A DNA stretch of 6,031 nucleotides, taken from the NCBI GenBank assembly GCA_027007865.1, contig JALTEE010000407.1, forward strand, positions 1 to 6,031, written 5' to 3'. The notes below the pieces were generated by a model. It made no database searches. It was not told the origin of the DNA and saw only the letters and a program-made list of their open reading frames with translations. This stretch comes from a bacterium (lineage in GTDB: Bacteria; UBP14; UBA6098; B30-G16). Positions 1 through 6,001 of this stretch are shown here, piece after piece. How positions within the stretch are numbered: position 1 is the stretch's first letter; each line of letters begins with the position of its first letter. Both the position numbers and the translations under genes were made by a program.

Positions 1-24
1 TTTATATATTTTTGTTTTTTTATT

Positions 25-48
25 TTGCATCATTATAAATGTTTGCAA
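25..48. other. imperfect inverted repeat downstream of the LytR_C gene
   Basis: The outer arms TTGCA (25-29) and TGCAA (44-48) enclose inner arms CATT (31-34) and AATG (38-41) around a 3-nt loop, with a 1x2 internal mismatch. It begins 14 bases past the stop codon of the LytR_C gene. In the direction of that gene the hairpin is followed by an A-rich run, not a T-run, so it does not fit a standard intrinsic terminator. It may be a weak 3'-end structure or chance in AT-rich DNA. No other terminator is visible in positions 1-61. Confidence 0.3.
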
Positions 49-61
49 TTAACCTATATAA

Positions 62-562
62 TCATTTTGCATTTCCAGCGTTCAGCAGTTTTACCAGCGC
101 ACTTTTGAAATCTTTTCCAAGCACTAATGTTGCATCGAACATATCGCTGTTCCGCTGAATGACTTTTCTGCTCGATGGCAAACCCATAAGTTTTACGAGC
201 GAATCGCATTTATCTTCGTTTCCCTTTCTATCGAGAAGAATAGTGAACGGATATATGTTAGCGGCATTTTTAACCACACCTCTGACATCTATTCCGCACC
301 TGCGGAGCGAATCGGTAACTTCAGAAGCGGCATTAATATCACCGGAGCCATTGAATACTTGAATAATAATCGAACTGCCAGGAACAGGGAATTTTTGCTG
401 AACTTCATTTTTATGCTGCGGCGGAACAAGAGCACTTATCACTCCAACGAGAAGCAACAGTCCGAATACAATCACCACAACCCAATCGAAAATTGCCCAA
501 GTTCGATTGTTATGAACAGGTTCTCTGACTAATTTTTTCCGAGGTCTTCTGCGATTTACCAT
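62..562 (-). CDS. membrane-anchored LytR_C domain protein
   Basis: This 166-aa protein has a strongly basic cytoplasmic N-terminus (MVNRRRPRKK), one hydrophobic segment at about residues 24-46, then an extracytoplasmic domain from about residue 64. That domain resembles the LytR_C family: a strand with IIQVFNGSG (about 66-74), a Ser/Leu-rich helix, a second strand near 106-111, and the closing ATLVLGKDF (144-152). In the family, LytR_C often follows the LytR-CpsA-Psr (LCP) ligase domain, but no LCP domain is present here, so no ligase activity is implied. A role at the periplasmic face of the inner membrane is inferred; the ligand is unknown. The ATG at 560-562 is chosen because no in-frame ATG, GTG or TTG lies between it and the upstream stop at 605-607. 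No clear Shine-Dalgarno precedes it. It ends in TGA. It has its own promoter at 630-658. Genes further downstream lie outside the window. Confidence 0.85.
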   Translation of the reverse strand: MVNRRRPRKKLVREPVHNNRTWAIFDWVVVIVFGLLLLVGVISALVPPQHKNEVQQKFPVPGSSIIIQVFNGSGDINAASEVTDSLRRCGIDVRGVVKNAANIYPFTILLDRKGNEDKCDSLVKLMGLPSSRKVIQRNSDMFDATLVLGKDFKSALVKLLNAGNAK

Positions 563-588
563 AAAATATTGTGGACAAGTTTTTGGTT

Positions 589-599
589 TGCATAATGCA
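589..599. other. 11-bp palindrome in the leader of the LytR_C gene
   Basis: TGCAT-A-ATGCA is a perfect inverted repeat with a single central base. It lies between the predicted transcription start (about 623) and the start codon at 562. It could be a small operator or chance. Nothing else supports regulation here. Confidence 0.2.
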
Positions 600-629
600 G
601 TATTTTAAGCGAGTCCTATGCCTCAACAA

Positions 630-658
630 ACTATAAATATATTCGCTATGGATGTCAA
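630..658 (-). promoter_or_regulatory. sigma-70-type promoter of the LytR_C gene
   Basis: On the minus strand an exact TTGACA (-35, positions 658 to 653) is separated by 17 bases from TATAGT (-10, positions 635 to 630), which matches the consensus at five of six bases. Transcription would start near 623 and leave a leader of about 60 nt before the ATG at 562. The promoter lies entirely in the 130-bp gap after the FG-GAP gene, so the LytR_C gene can be transcribed independently. The close match to the classical consensus is unlike the TTTG-type promoters known from Bacteroides. Confidence 0.75.
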
Positions 659-692
659 GTATTTTTTTATGAAGATATAATTTTTTTTATGG

Positions 693-2816
693 TTACCAAG
701 TAGTCAGGCATCCGTCGTCGGTATATGCAGAATCGAGTGATATTGTTACTGCTGTGCCATCTGTCCAAGGAATGTTCCATATTTCGACGAATACGGAATC
801 GCAGCTCGGCGTCAGACATACAAAGTGCAAACTATCGCTCGGTTCGGAAAGTGGATATACCGACAAACCATCGTTCACTGTGAAATAGACCCGACTTGTG
901 TCGATAGTTGTGGAATCTGTCCACATCAACATTTGCATAACTTGTGTCGAACAGGATGAAAATGAAAAGCACGGAGTCGGACAAGTCCATAGCGCCTGAA
1001 TATCCTCACATTCGCATGGAATCGGGAAAATTTTTACCCAGACAGAATCGATGAGCGGAGATAAATCGATAGTCCCGCCTGTTCGGTTAATCAAAATATT
1101 ATACTGAACCCAGAGTGTGTCTATCGGCGTATGGATACTACTCAATTCGATTCCGGATGAAGTTTCGTGAAAAGGCGATGATGATGGTGCAGACCACGAT
1201 GCAGATTGACAATCGGTGAGTGAACTCCCGATTCGTCCAGAGACATTTACCGTATATTCTGGTATTCGACAGCCCTCCCAGTATAGTGAGCATACCACAC
1301 AGGTATCCGTTGGCAATGGTATGCCCAAAATCGCAGAATAAAGCGAACCTGAAATAACATAAGAAAACATTCGATTTTCATAAATTCTTAATTCATTATC
1401 CCCTACGCCATTATCGAAAGTAATTAGCAAATCTATGTCTGCATCGCCAGAACAAATCCCTCTATCCATATTATACGGATAAACCCAATGAGATGCAAAA
1501 TGAGTCGTATAATCTGTTCCTGGAATATTATCGATAGGGAAGAGCGTAAAATCGGTGGATAAAGGACCTGTTCTCCGGTAATAACCAACACTATCGCAAA
1601 CACCGACAATATCTGCCATTCCATCGTTGTCCATATCGAACATAATTGCTCCATCGCCATACGAACTGTTCACATCATCGACAATAGGATGATATGAAAA
1701 AACATCGCCGGGGTCACTCTGAACAAGGAAAAAATATCCATTGGTAACACAACCACCACCAGTAGCACAATTATTATCTGCTACAGCGACAACTAAATCC
1801 TGGTCGCCATCACCATCGAAATCGTTCCCCCATAATCCATCGTGCCCCATACTTGTCGAAGCAGCATCAATTACATGAGAATAAACATAGGTAAAGGTTC
1901 TTGCAGGATTCTGAACTTTAACAATTAAAGAATCCTGGTCAAAACCGAGCCCCAATATATCATAGGAAATTTTTTCGTATGCGACATCGAGGAAACCATC
2001 TGTGGGGTCAGGGTCGAAAAATATAGCGCGCCAGAATTGCCCTTCGCCGAGTCCAAAACTACCAAGTAAAGTATATGTTCCATCAAAATAATCGGGACCT
2101 GTTCCACTATTCCAATATAATGTGGTATAAGTGTAGTATCCTAAAAGAGCATTACCTTCTGTTTCAGTAACCAGCACATCTTTCCATCCATCGCCATCTG
2201 CATCGCCCACATCATAATACCAGCCTTGATATTCCGATTCGGTAGTTGTGTAAATCGTATGTTGTGTCCATCCTCCGCCGGTGCCATCATTTTCGAACCA
2301 ATATAGACCGAGATTATCTCCCGCCACAACATCGATAGCACCATCGTTGTCTATGTCGGCAGGATAAGCTCCTGCAACATTTGTAACAGCAGAATATGTG
2401 TGTATATCGTGTCGAGTGTATATCCATCCCGTAGTGGGACCTTCATACCAAACAATTCTTGCGGTCGTAGATACCGTATCGGATAAATTCGCAACGATAT
2501 CGACAATGCCATCGCCATTTATATCAGCCGGGCGCACACACCAATTGAATGTTCCAATTTCGGGAGAGTTATCTATCGTGTGAGGAACCCAGTTTGTATA
2601 GCTATAACTCGATGGGTCGGCAAGGAGCATAAGCGGCGTAACAGCATCATTTATCCCGCTGCCCGAAGCGTATCTATCGAGCCATTGGTTTGTCGTATCG
2701 GAAAGCCCGGCGCCTGAATGCCAATCATCCTGCGAACGAGCAACAGACCACTGACCAAATACTGCACATACAAAAAGCAATAAAACTATCAGGGGAAGAA
2801 ACCTCTTGATAATCAA
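693..2816 (-). CDS. secreted FG-GAP repeat protein with cysteine-rich C-terminus
   Basis: This 707-aa protein starts with a Sec signal peptide (IIKR, then a hydrophobic core to about residue 20; likely cleavage near G21/Q22). C17 lacks a good lipobox, so a lipoprotein is unlikely. Residues about 75-480 hold Asp-rich calcium-loop motifs of the FG-GAP/VCBS type (for example DINGDGIVD at 98-106 and DFDGDGDQD at 332-340), about seven in all, which suggests one beta-propeller. Residues about 486-600 look like a beta-sandwich ending in PLIDSVWVKIF. Residues 601-707 form a Cys-rich Ig-like region; 12 cysteines lie between 506 and 703. The specific ligand is unknown; binding or adhesion outside the cell is inferred. 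The start is TTG at 2814-2816, because an ATG at 2828-2830 is out of frame and starting at the next Met would lose the signal peptide. It lies 35 nt after the barrel-fusion gene and is probably cotranscribed. No C-terminal sorting domain was recognised, and the protein ends abruptly in CLTTW. Confidence 0.85.
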   Translation of the reverse strand: MIIKRFLPLIVLLLFVCAVFGQWSVARSQDDWHSGAGLSDTTNQWLDRYASGSGINDAVTPLMLLADPSSYSYTNWVPHTIDNSPEIGTFNWCVRPADINGDGIVDIVANLSDTVSTTARIVWYEGPTTGWIYTRHDIHTYSAVTNVAGAYPADIDNDGAIDVVAGDNLGLYWFENDGTGGGWTQHTIYTTTESEYQGWYYDVGDADGDGWKDVLVTETEGNALLGYYTYTTLYWNSGTGPDYFDGTYTLLGSFGLGEGQFWRAIFFDPDPTDGFLDVAYEKISYDILGLGFDQDSLIVKVQNPARTFTYVYSHVIDAASTSMGHDGLWGNDFDGDGDQDLVVAVADNNCATGGGCVTNGYFFLVQSDPGDVFSYHPIVDDVNSSYGDGAIMFDMDNDGMADIVGVCDSVGYYRRTGPLSTDFTLFPIDNIPGTDYTTHFASHWVYPYNMDRGICSGDADIDLLITFDNGVGDNELRIYENRMFSYVISGSLYSAILGIPLPTDTCVVCSLYWEGCRIPEYTVNVSGRIGSSLTDCQSASWSAPSSSPFHETSSGIELSSIHTPIDTLWVQYNILINRTGGTIDLSPLIDSVWVKIFPIPCECEDIQALWTCPTPCFSFSSCSTQVMQMLMWTDSTTIDTSRVYFTVNDGLSVYPLSEPSDSLHFVCLTPSCDSVFVEIWNIPWTDGTAVTISLDSAYTDDGCLTTW
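1431..2525 (-). repeat. FG-GAP/VCBS calcium-loop repeat array (about seven units)
   Basis: Aspartate-rich loops of the form DxDxDGxxD lie at 2499-2525, 2331-2357, 2178-2204, 1986-2015 (DPDPTDGFLD, a variant), 1797-1823, 1611-1637 and, degenerate, 1431-1445 (GDADID). Successive loops are 51 to 64 residues apart, which matches one loop per propeller blade. At DNA level the plus strand shows recurring CCATCGCCAT and CCATCGTTGT words that encode these loops. Seven units fit a single seven-bladed propeller as in integrin alpha subunits; the blade count is an inference. Confidence 0.75.
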
Positions 2817-2821
2817 AATAA

Positions 2822-2828
2822 CCCCCCC
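2822..2828 (-). promoter_or_regulatory. G7 tract, putative wobble Shine-Dalgarno of the FG-GAP gene
   Basis: Seven consecutive Gs on the minus strand end five bases before the TTG start at 2816. GGGGG can pair with the anti-Shine-Dalgarno CCUCC through one G-U pair, so this is the best candidate ribosome binding site and supports the TTG start. The tract also abuts an ATG at 2830-2828 that is out of frame with seven Gs and would be in frame with eight. The tract length is therefore either biologically meaningful or a possible sequencing or assembly error. Confidence 0.45.
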
Positions 2829-2851
2829 ATATATTGAAACATTGAAGTTTT

Positions 2852-5830
2852 CTATCTACGCGACTGTGGCGGAACTTCTTCCTTAGTTGCTTTCTTCTGT
2901 CCTTCTTTTTCAGTGTAGAATTCGATTATGACTCGCCGGTTTATTGTGCGTCCCTCGGGCAATGTGTTTTGACCAATTTTTTTCTGCACCAATTCGCCAT
3001 TCTGCCACTTTGTGATAACATACGGTTTTGTGTCTGCATATCCTTTGTAAGTAAGAGTCGTTTTATGTTTGGCAAGCCATTTATCGAGATTTGCATCATT
3101 TCCGAGACCGAGTAAATATATCAAATATTGGCGTAGATTTTGATATTCCTTCTTTGCACGGGAAATAGACAGTTCGCGGTTGCGGAAATCCATTCCAATG
3201 ACATCTGTGTGTCCGCTGACTTCTGCAACCAGTTTTTTCTTCGGTTCTAACGCTTTTTCGATAAATTTCCGTGCGATATATTCCACGCGGGATTCGAGGA
3301 ATTTCGATTCGGATACAGGTTCATCAAATATGAACTGCACGATGATAAGCGTTTCGATTTCTTGCTGGCGCTTCGTTACATTAACACTTATAGGTTCTGA
3401 ACGAGTTGTAAATCTTTGTCCGAGTCTATCTTTGATGTCCATCTGAACATAATATTTATCCCTAGGGTTTATAAGATTTCCATTTTTATCGCGCCAATCC
3501 CAAGGAACACCAGATGGAATGTTTCCAGAACCTTGTGCGAGAACTCTGAATGTGTTTCCATTTTCATCGACAATTTTCACGAGATAACTATCTACTCCCG
3601 CTTCAACATGGGATGTTATTTTTACGAAATTTGTCTGGTTTTGCTGGAGTTCGAAATCTTTTGCTGCCCATTTCCCTTCCATTGGTCGGAATATAAGACT
3701 TTCACCGGAAATTCCGATATGAGCCTTTCCCCTATCGGCATATTTGTTTGTATTTCCGCGGATGAATATTCTGCGGGAAAATTGTTTGACGAAGTCTTCG
3801 CCGAGGATATCTCCAAGCGCTTTTTTGATGTTGTATGCTCTGTCAAAAGAGAGTTTTACAGGATTTGATTCGCCTTTTGCAACAAGTCCTTCTATTAGGA
3901 AAATTATTTCTGGATTCTTCTCCATAACCTGACGAATCCGTTTCGCTTCAGCTTTCAATGTTTGCAGCGCACCCATATCGACTTTGGCGGAATTTCTGTC
4001 GAAAAACATCGTCGGTTCCCAATCCTGAAAACCTTCGACATAGGTTCTCATTTCTACACGGCGGTTTTCTGCTTCTGCTCGAGGACGGTCTTCGAGTTGG
4101 TGGTCTTCCGACTTTCCTGCCCGATGATAACTGGGGTCATATGCCGGAGGCTCGATTATGTGAATCTGGTCTCTTATTTCAGGATATTGCCGGAAAAGAA
4201 CGGAACGAACCGCCTTTGCACGGTTCACCGCAAGTTTTTCCCCAAATTCATATATATCGCCATCAGACTCCGGATTGTAATAACCCATAAGATTTATGTG
4301 AATATCGGGATTTTTACGCAACCTGTCAGAAATCACGGATAGCATATGTTGGAAACGGTCATCCACTCTGTGTTCCATAGGATTAAAAAATACAACGGGG
4401 ACAATCGGCTCCTCCTCCCGAATCAGCGTAACTTGCGAAATTTCCAGACTGTTTTCCACAGGAGATACCGTTCCTTCTGGCAGCGGGAATACGGTGAACT
4501 CGGTAAATCCTTTGTTGTTATCCTCATCAATTTCATTGATAGAACCGTGTATATTAGGGATTGCGATGCCATCGTCATCGACGGCGGCAAAAAATTGGTA
4601 ATGTCCTTTTTTGCTCGCAGTCCAATCCCACTGGAGTTCCTTTTTTTCTCCAGGTGCGAGTTTTTCTTTCACGGTTCTTACGGGAGCAGCGAGAACCCAA
4701 CCTTGGTCGGGGTCCTCATAATATAATGATACTTTGTATTCATCGACATTGCGTTCGCCAAGGTTTTCCACAAATGCCTTGATGGTTATCGGTTCGCCGA
4801 TTATTGCATTCTGCGGATATACGGACATATCCGATGTTTTCAATGCGAGGTCGAACAAAGGCTTCGGGGGCGGCAGAAAACGAAGTGTGGCGGATAATTT
4901 ATGGCTCGTTGCACCTGTCTGTCTGACATCGGACAGAGGGTAAATAAAGGCATAATCGACCTGCAAATCGAGCGCTTTGCGAGAACGATATGTGAAACCG
5001 AAACTATATTCTTCGGGATTAAATCCTGTTCTTACTGCGATGTTTTTCCCTGCAAACCAGTATTCTACGCCAAGGTGCGGGCGAATGATGCTCTTTCCGT
5101 TGATATCGTCGTTGAGGTATCTGATATCTAATGCGGGCAAAATATTGTCCTTTATCCAGTATGAAGCACCGACACGGATGGACATCGGTTCTTTTCCTTC
5201 AGAACCGACACCTGCAAACGACATATCAGGTTGAGTTAAATTTGCAGCCATAAGCCCGATTGTCAACTTCTGATTCGGCTTATACATCGCTCCAACATCG
5301 CCAGTGAAGCCGATTTTGTTCCAGCCATAGCTCAAAAAAAATGGGTCATGCGTGGGGTCGATTATGCCATTTGCATCATCGCCGGGCTGCTGTGTGTATG
5401 TGATATTGGACTTTACAACTTCGTTCCGTAGCAGTTTTATATTCATTCCGAACGATGCTTTCCCGCCAATCCTTTTACCGTAAGAAAAAACGGCTCTCGT
5501 TTCCCACCAGATATTGCTGAATAGTTGTGTTACGGAAATACCAGCGGAACCAATGCCGTCCCAGTGATGAATATATGATAAGAAGCCTTGTCCGATTGCA
5601 TCGTTATCGATTCCCCAGTAAAGGCGAGAGAACATTCCTGTGAGTGTTCTTTCTTTGAAGAAATCCATTCCAGCAGGGTTCCACAGTGCGGCATATCCGT
5701 CGTCGGCAATACCTACAAATGTTCTACCCATTCCGAGCGCTCGTGCGCCATATTCGTCTTCCACATTCAGCGCCCAAGCACAAAACACCAAAGATAAAAT
5801 AGAGAATAAAATAACTGAATACTTATACAT
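2852..5830 (-). CDS. PorV-like outer-membrane barrel fused to CARDB-like, FlgD-like and three OmpA-like modules
   Basis: This 992-aa protein has a signal peptide (1-20, cleavage after CAWA). A PorV/UPF0164-type beta-barrel spans about 21-320, recognised by GARALGMGRTFVGIADDG and the following ALWNPAGM (28-55). A CARDB-like beta-sandwich follows at about 326-450. Next come an OmpA-like module (476-598), a second, more diverged one (606-715), a FlgD-like Ig domain (about 726-820; PWDWRDKNGN) and a canonical OmpA-like domain (826-970). The last has GHTDVIG (873-879), LSISRA and PEGRTINRRV (958-967). D876 and R891 correspond to the Asp/Arg pair that binds diaminopimelate in OmpA. Modules 1 and 2 keep the Arg (R537, R664) but have Asn and Ala at the Asp position. 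The likely role is to sit in the outer membrane and grip peptidoglycan. PorV proteins serve type IX secretion in Bacteroidota; whether that applies here is unknown. The start is secured by AGGAGG eight bases upstream. It ends in TAG and is first in a likely two-gene unit. Confidence 0.88.
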   Translation of the reverse strand: MYKYSVILFSILSLVFCAWALNVEDEYGARALGMGRTFVGIADDGYAALWNPAGMDFFKERTLTGMFSRLYWGIDNDAIGQGFLSYIHHWDGIGSAGISVTQLFSNIWWETRAVFSYGKRIGGKASFGMNIKLLRNEVVKSNITYTQQPGDDANGIIDPTHDPFFLSYGWNKIGFTGDVGAMYKPNQKLTIGLMAANLTQPDMSFAGVGSEGKEPMSIRVGASYWIKDNILPALDIRYLNDDINGKSIIRPHLGVEYWFAGKNIAVRTGFNPEEYSFGFTYRSRKALDLQVDYAFIYPLSDVRQTGATSHKLSATLRFLPPPKPLFDLALKTSDMSVYPQNAIIGEPITIKAFVENLGERNVDEYKVSLYYEDPDQGWVLAAPVRTVKEKLAPGEKKELQWDWTASKKGHYQFFAAVDDDGIAIPNIHGSINEIDEDNNKGFTEFTVFPLPEGTVSPVENSLEISQVTLIREEEPIVPVVFFNPMEHRVDDRFQHMLSVISDRLRKNPDIHINLMGYYNPESDGDIYEFGEKLAVNRAKAVRSVLFRQYPEIRDQIHIIEPPAYDPSYHRAGKSEDHQLEDRPRAEAENRRVEMRTYVEGFQDWEPTMFFDRNSAKVDMGALQTLKAEAKRIRQVMEKNPEIIFLIEGLVAKGESNPVKLSFDRAYNIKKALGDILGEDFVKQFSRRIFIRGNTNKYADRGKAHIGISGESLIFRPMEGKWAAKDFELQQNQTNFVKITSHVEAGVDSYLVKIVDENGNTFRVLAQGSGNIPSGVPWDWRDKNGNLINPRDKYYVQMDIKDRLGQRFTTRSEPISVNVTKRQQEIETLIIVQFIFDEPVSESKFLESRVEYIARKFIEKALEPKKKLVAEVSGHTDVIGMDFRNRELSISRAKKEYQNLRQYLIYLLGLGNDANLDKWLAKHKTTLTYKGYADTKPYVITKWQNGELVQKKIGQNTLPEGRTINRRVIIEFYTEKEGQKKATKEEVPPQSRR
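2921..3355 (-). other. C-terminal OmpA-like peptidoglycan-binding domain (coding segment)
   Basis: This segment encodes residues 826-970 of the fusion protein. It carries all family hallmarks: an opening strand with a phenylalanine pattern (IVQFIFDEP), GHTDVIG, N884 followed by the LS..RA helix, a central KGYAD motif and the closing NRRVIIEF. The spacing of 15 residues between D876 and R891 matches the diaminopimelate-binding pair described in Acinetobacter OmpA. It is the only one of the three OmpA-like modules expected to bind peptidoglycan. Confidence 0.85.
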
Positions 5831-5838
5831 AGAATTTG

Positions 5839-5844
5839 CCTCCT
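5839..5844 (-). promoter_or_regulatory. Shine-Dalgarno site of the barrel-fusion gene
   Basis: AGGAGG on the minus strand lies eight bases before the ATG at 5828-5830. It fixes the start codon and shows that this genome uses strong Shine-Dalgarno initiation at least for some genes, unlike most Bacteroidota. Confidence 0.85.
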
Positions 5845-5860
5845 ATTATTTTACTTATTT

Positions 5861-5888
5861 ATTATATGATACAAATATTCAAAATCAA
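5861..5888 (-). promoter_or_regulatory. sigma-70-type promoter of the two-gene surface unit
   Basis: On the minus strand TTGATT (positions 5888 to 5883, four of six consensus bases) is followed after 16 bases by a perfect TATAAT (5866 to 5861). Transcription would start near 5854 and leave a short leader of about 24 nt that contains the AGGAGG site. No second promoter was seen in the 35-nt gap before the FG-GAP gene, so this site probably serves both genes. Confidence 0.65.
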
Positions 5889-5892
5889 GTAA

Positions 5893-5918
5893 TTTTTAAT
5901 TTTTTTTCAATAATTTTT
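5893..5918 (-). promoter_or_regulatory. A-tract block upstream of the promoter, UP-element-like
   Basis: On the minus strand, A-runs of 5, 8 and 5 bases (complements of T-runs at 5914-5918, 5900-5907 and 5893-5897) lie just upstream of the -35 box. Their centres are about 9-12 bases apart, close to one helical turn. Such tracts can bind the RNA polymerase alpha subunit or bend DNA. The surrounding DNA is AT-rich, so chance is not excluded. Confidence 0.35.
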
Positions 5919-5962
5919 ATAATAATTTCGGCGACAAAATATTATTGTATTTTTGAATTTTG

Positions 5963-5991
5963 TTGACATTTCCGAATGTGTTTAGTATTTG
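5963..5991 (+). promoter_or_regulatory. promoter of the tRNA gene
   Basis: An exact TTGACA (5963-5968) is followed after 17 bases by TATTTG (5986-5991), a weak -10 with three of six consensus bases. Transcription would start near 5998, just before the mature tRNA 5' end at 6002, which is typical for tRNA genes. The -10 assignment is less certain than the -35. An inverted repeat ACATT-TCCG-AATGT (5966-5979) overlaps the -35 and spacer. Confidence 0.55.
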
Positions 5992-6001
5992 TATTTTATA
6001 G

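Noticed and set aside
681..688. T8 run just after the FG-GAP gene as a terminator
   Set aside because: In the direction of that gene it is an A-run, and no GC-rich hairpin is present between the stop codon and the next promoter.
1433..1660. Minus-strand alternative frames inside the FG-GAP gene, considered as evidence of a frameshift
   Set aside because: The main frame keeps regular calcium-loop motifs on both sides without a break, so there is no sign of a frameshift.
3416..3868. Plus-strand open frame of 150 codons inside the barrel-fusion gene
   Set aside because: It lies wholly opposite a gene with clear OmpA and FlgD-like domains, its product has no recognisable family, and no promoter or Shine-Dalgarno fits. 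It is a shadow frame.
3958..4342. Two overlapping plus-strand open frames opposite the first OmpA-like module
   Set aside because: They are antisense to the conserved OmpA-like coding sequence, have compositionally odd products without domain signs, and overlap each other in different frames.
5640..5966. Plus-strand frame of 108 codons running across the divergent promoter region
   Set aside because: It overlaps the signal peptide and barrel start of the real gene and runs through both promoters; the C-terminal half is the translation of AT-rich intergenic DNA.
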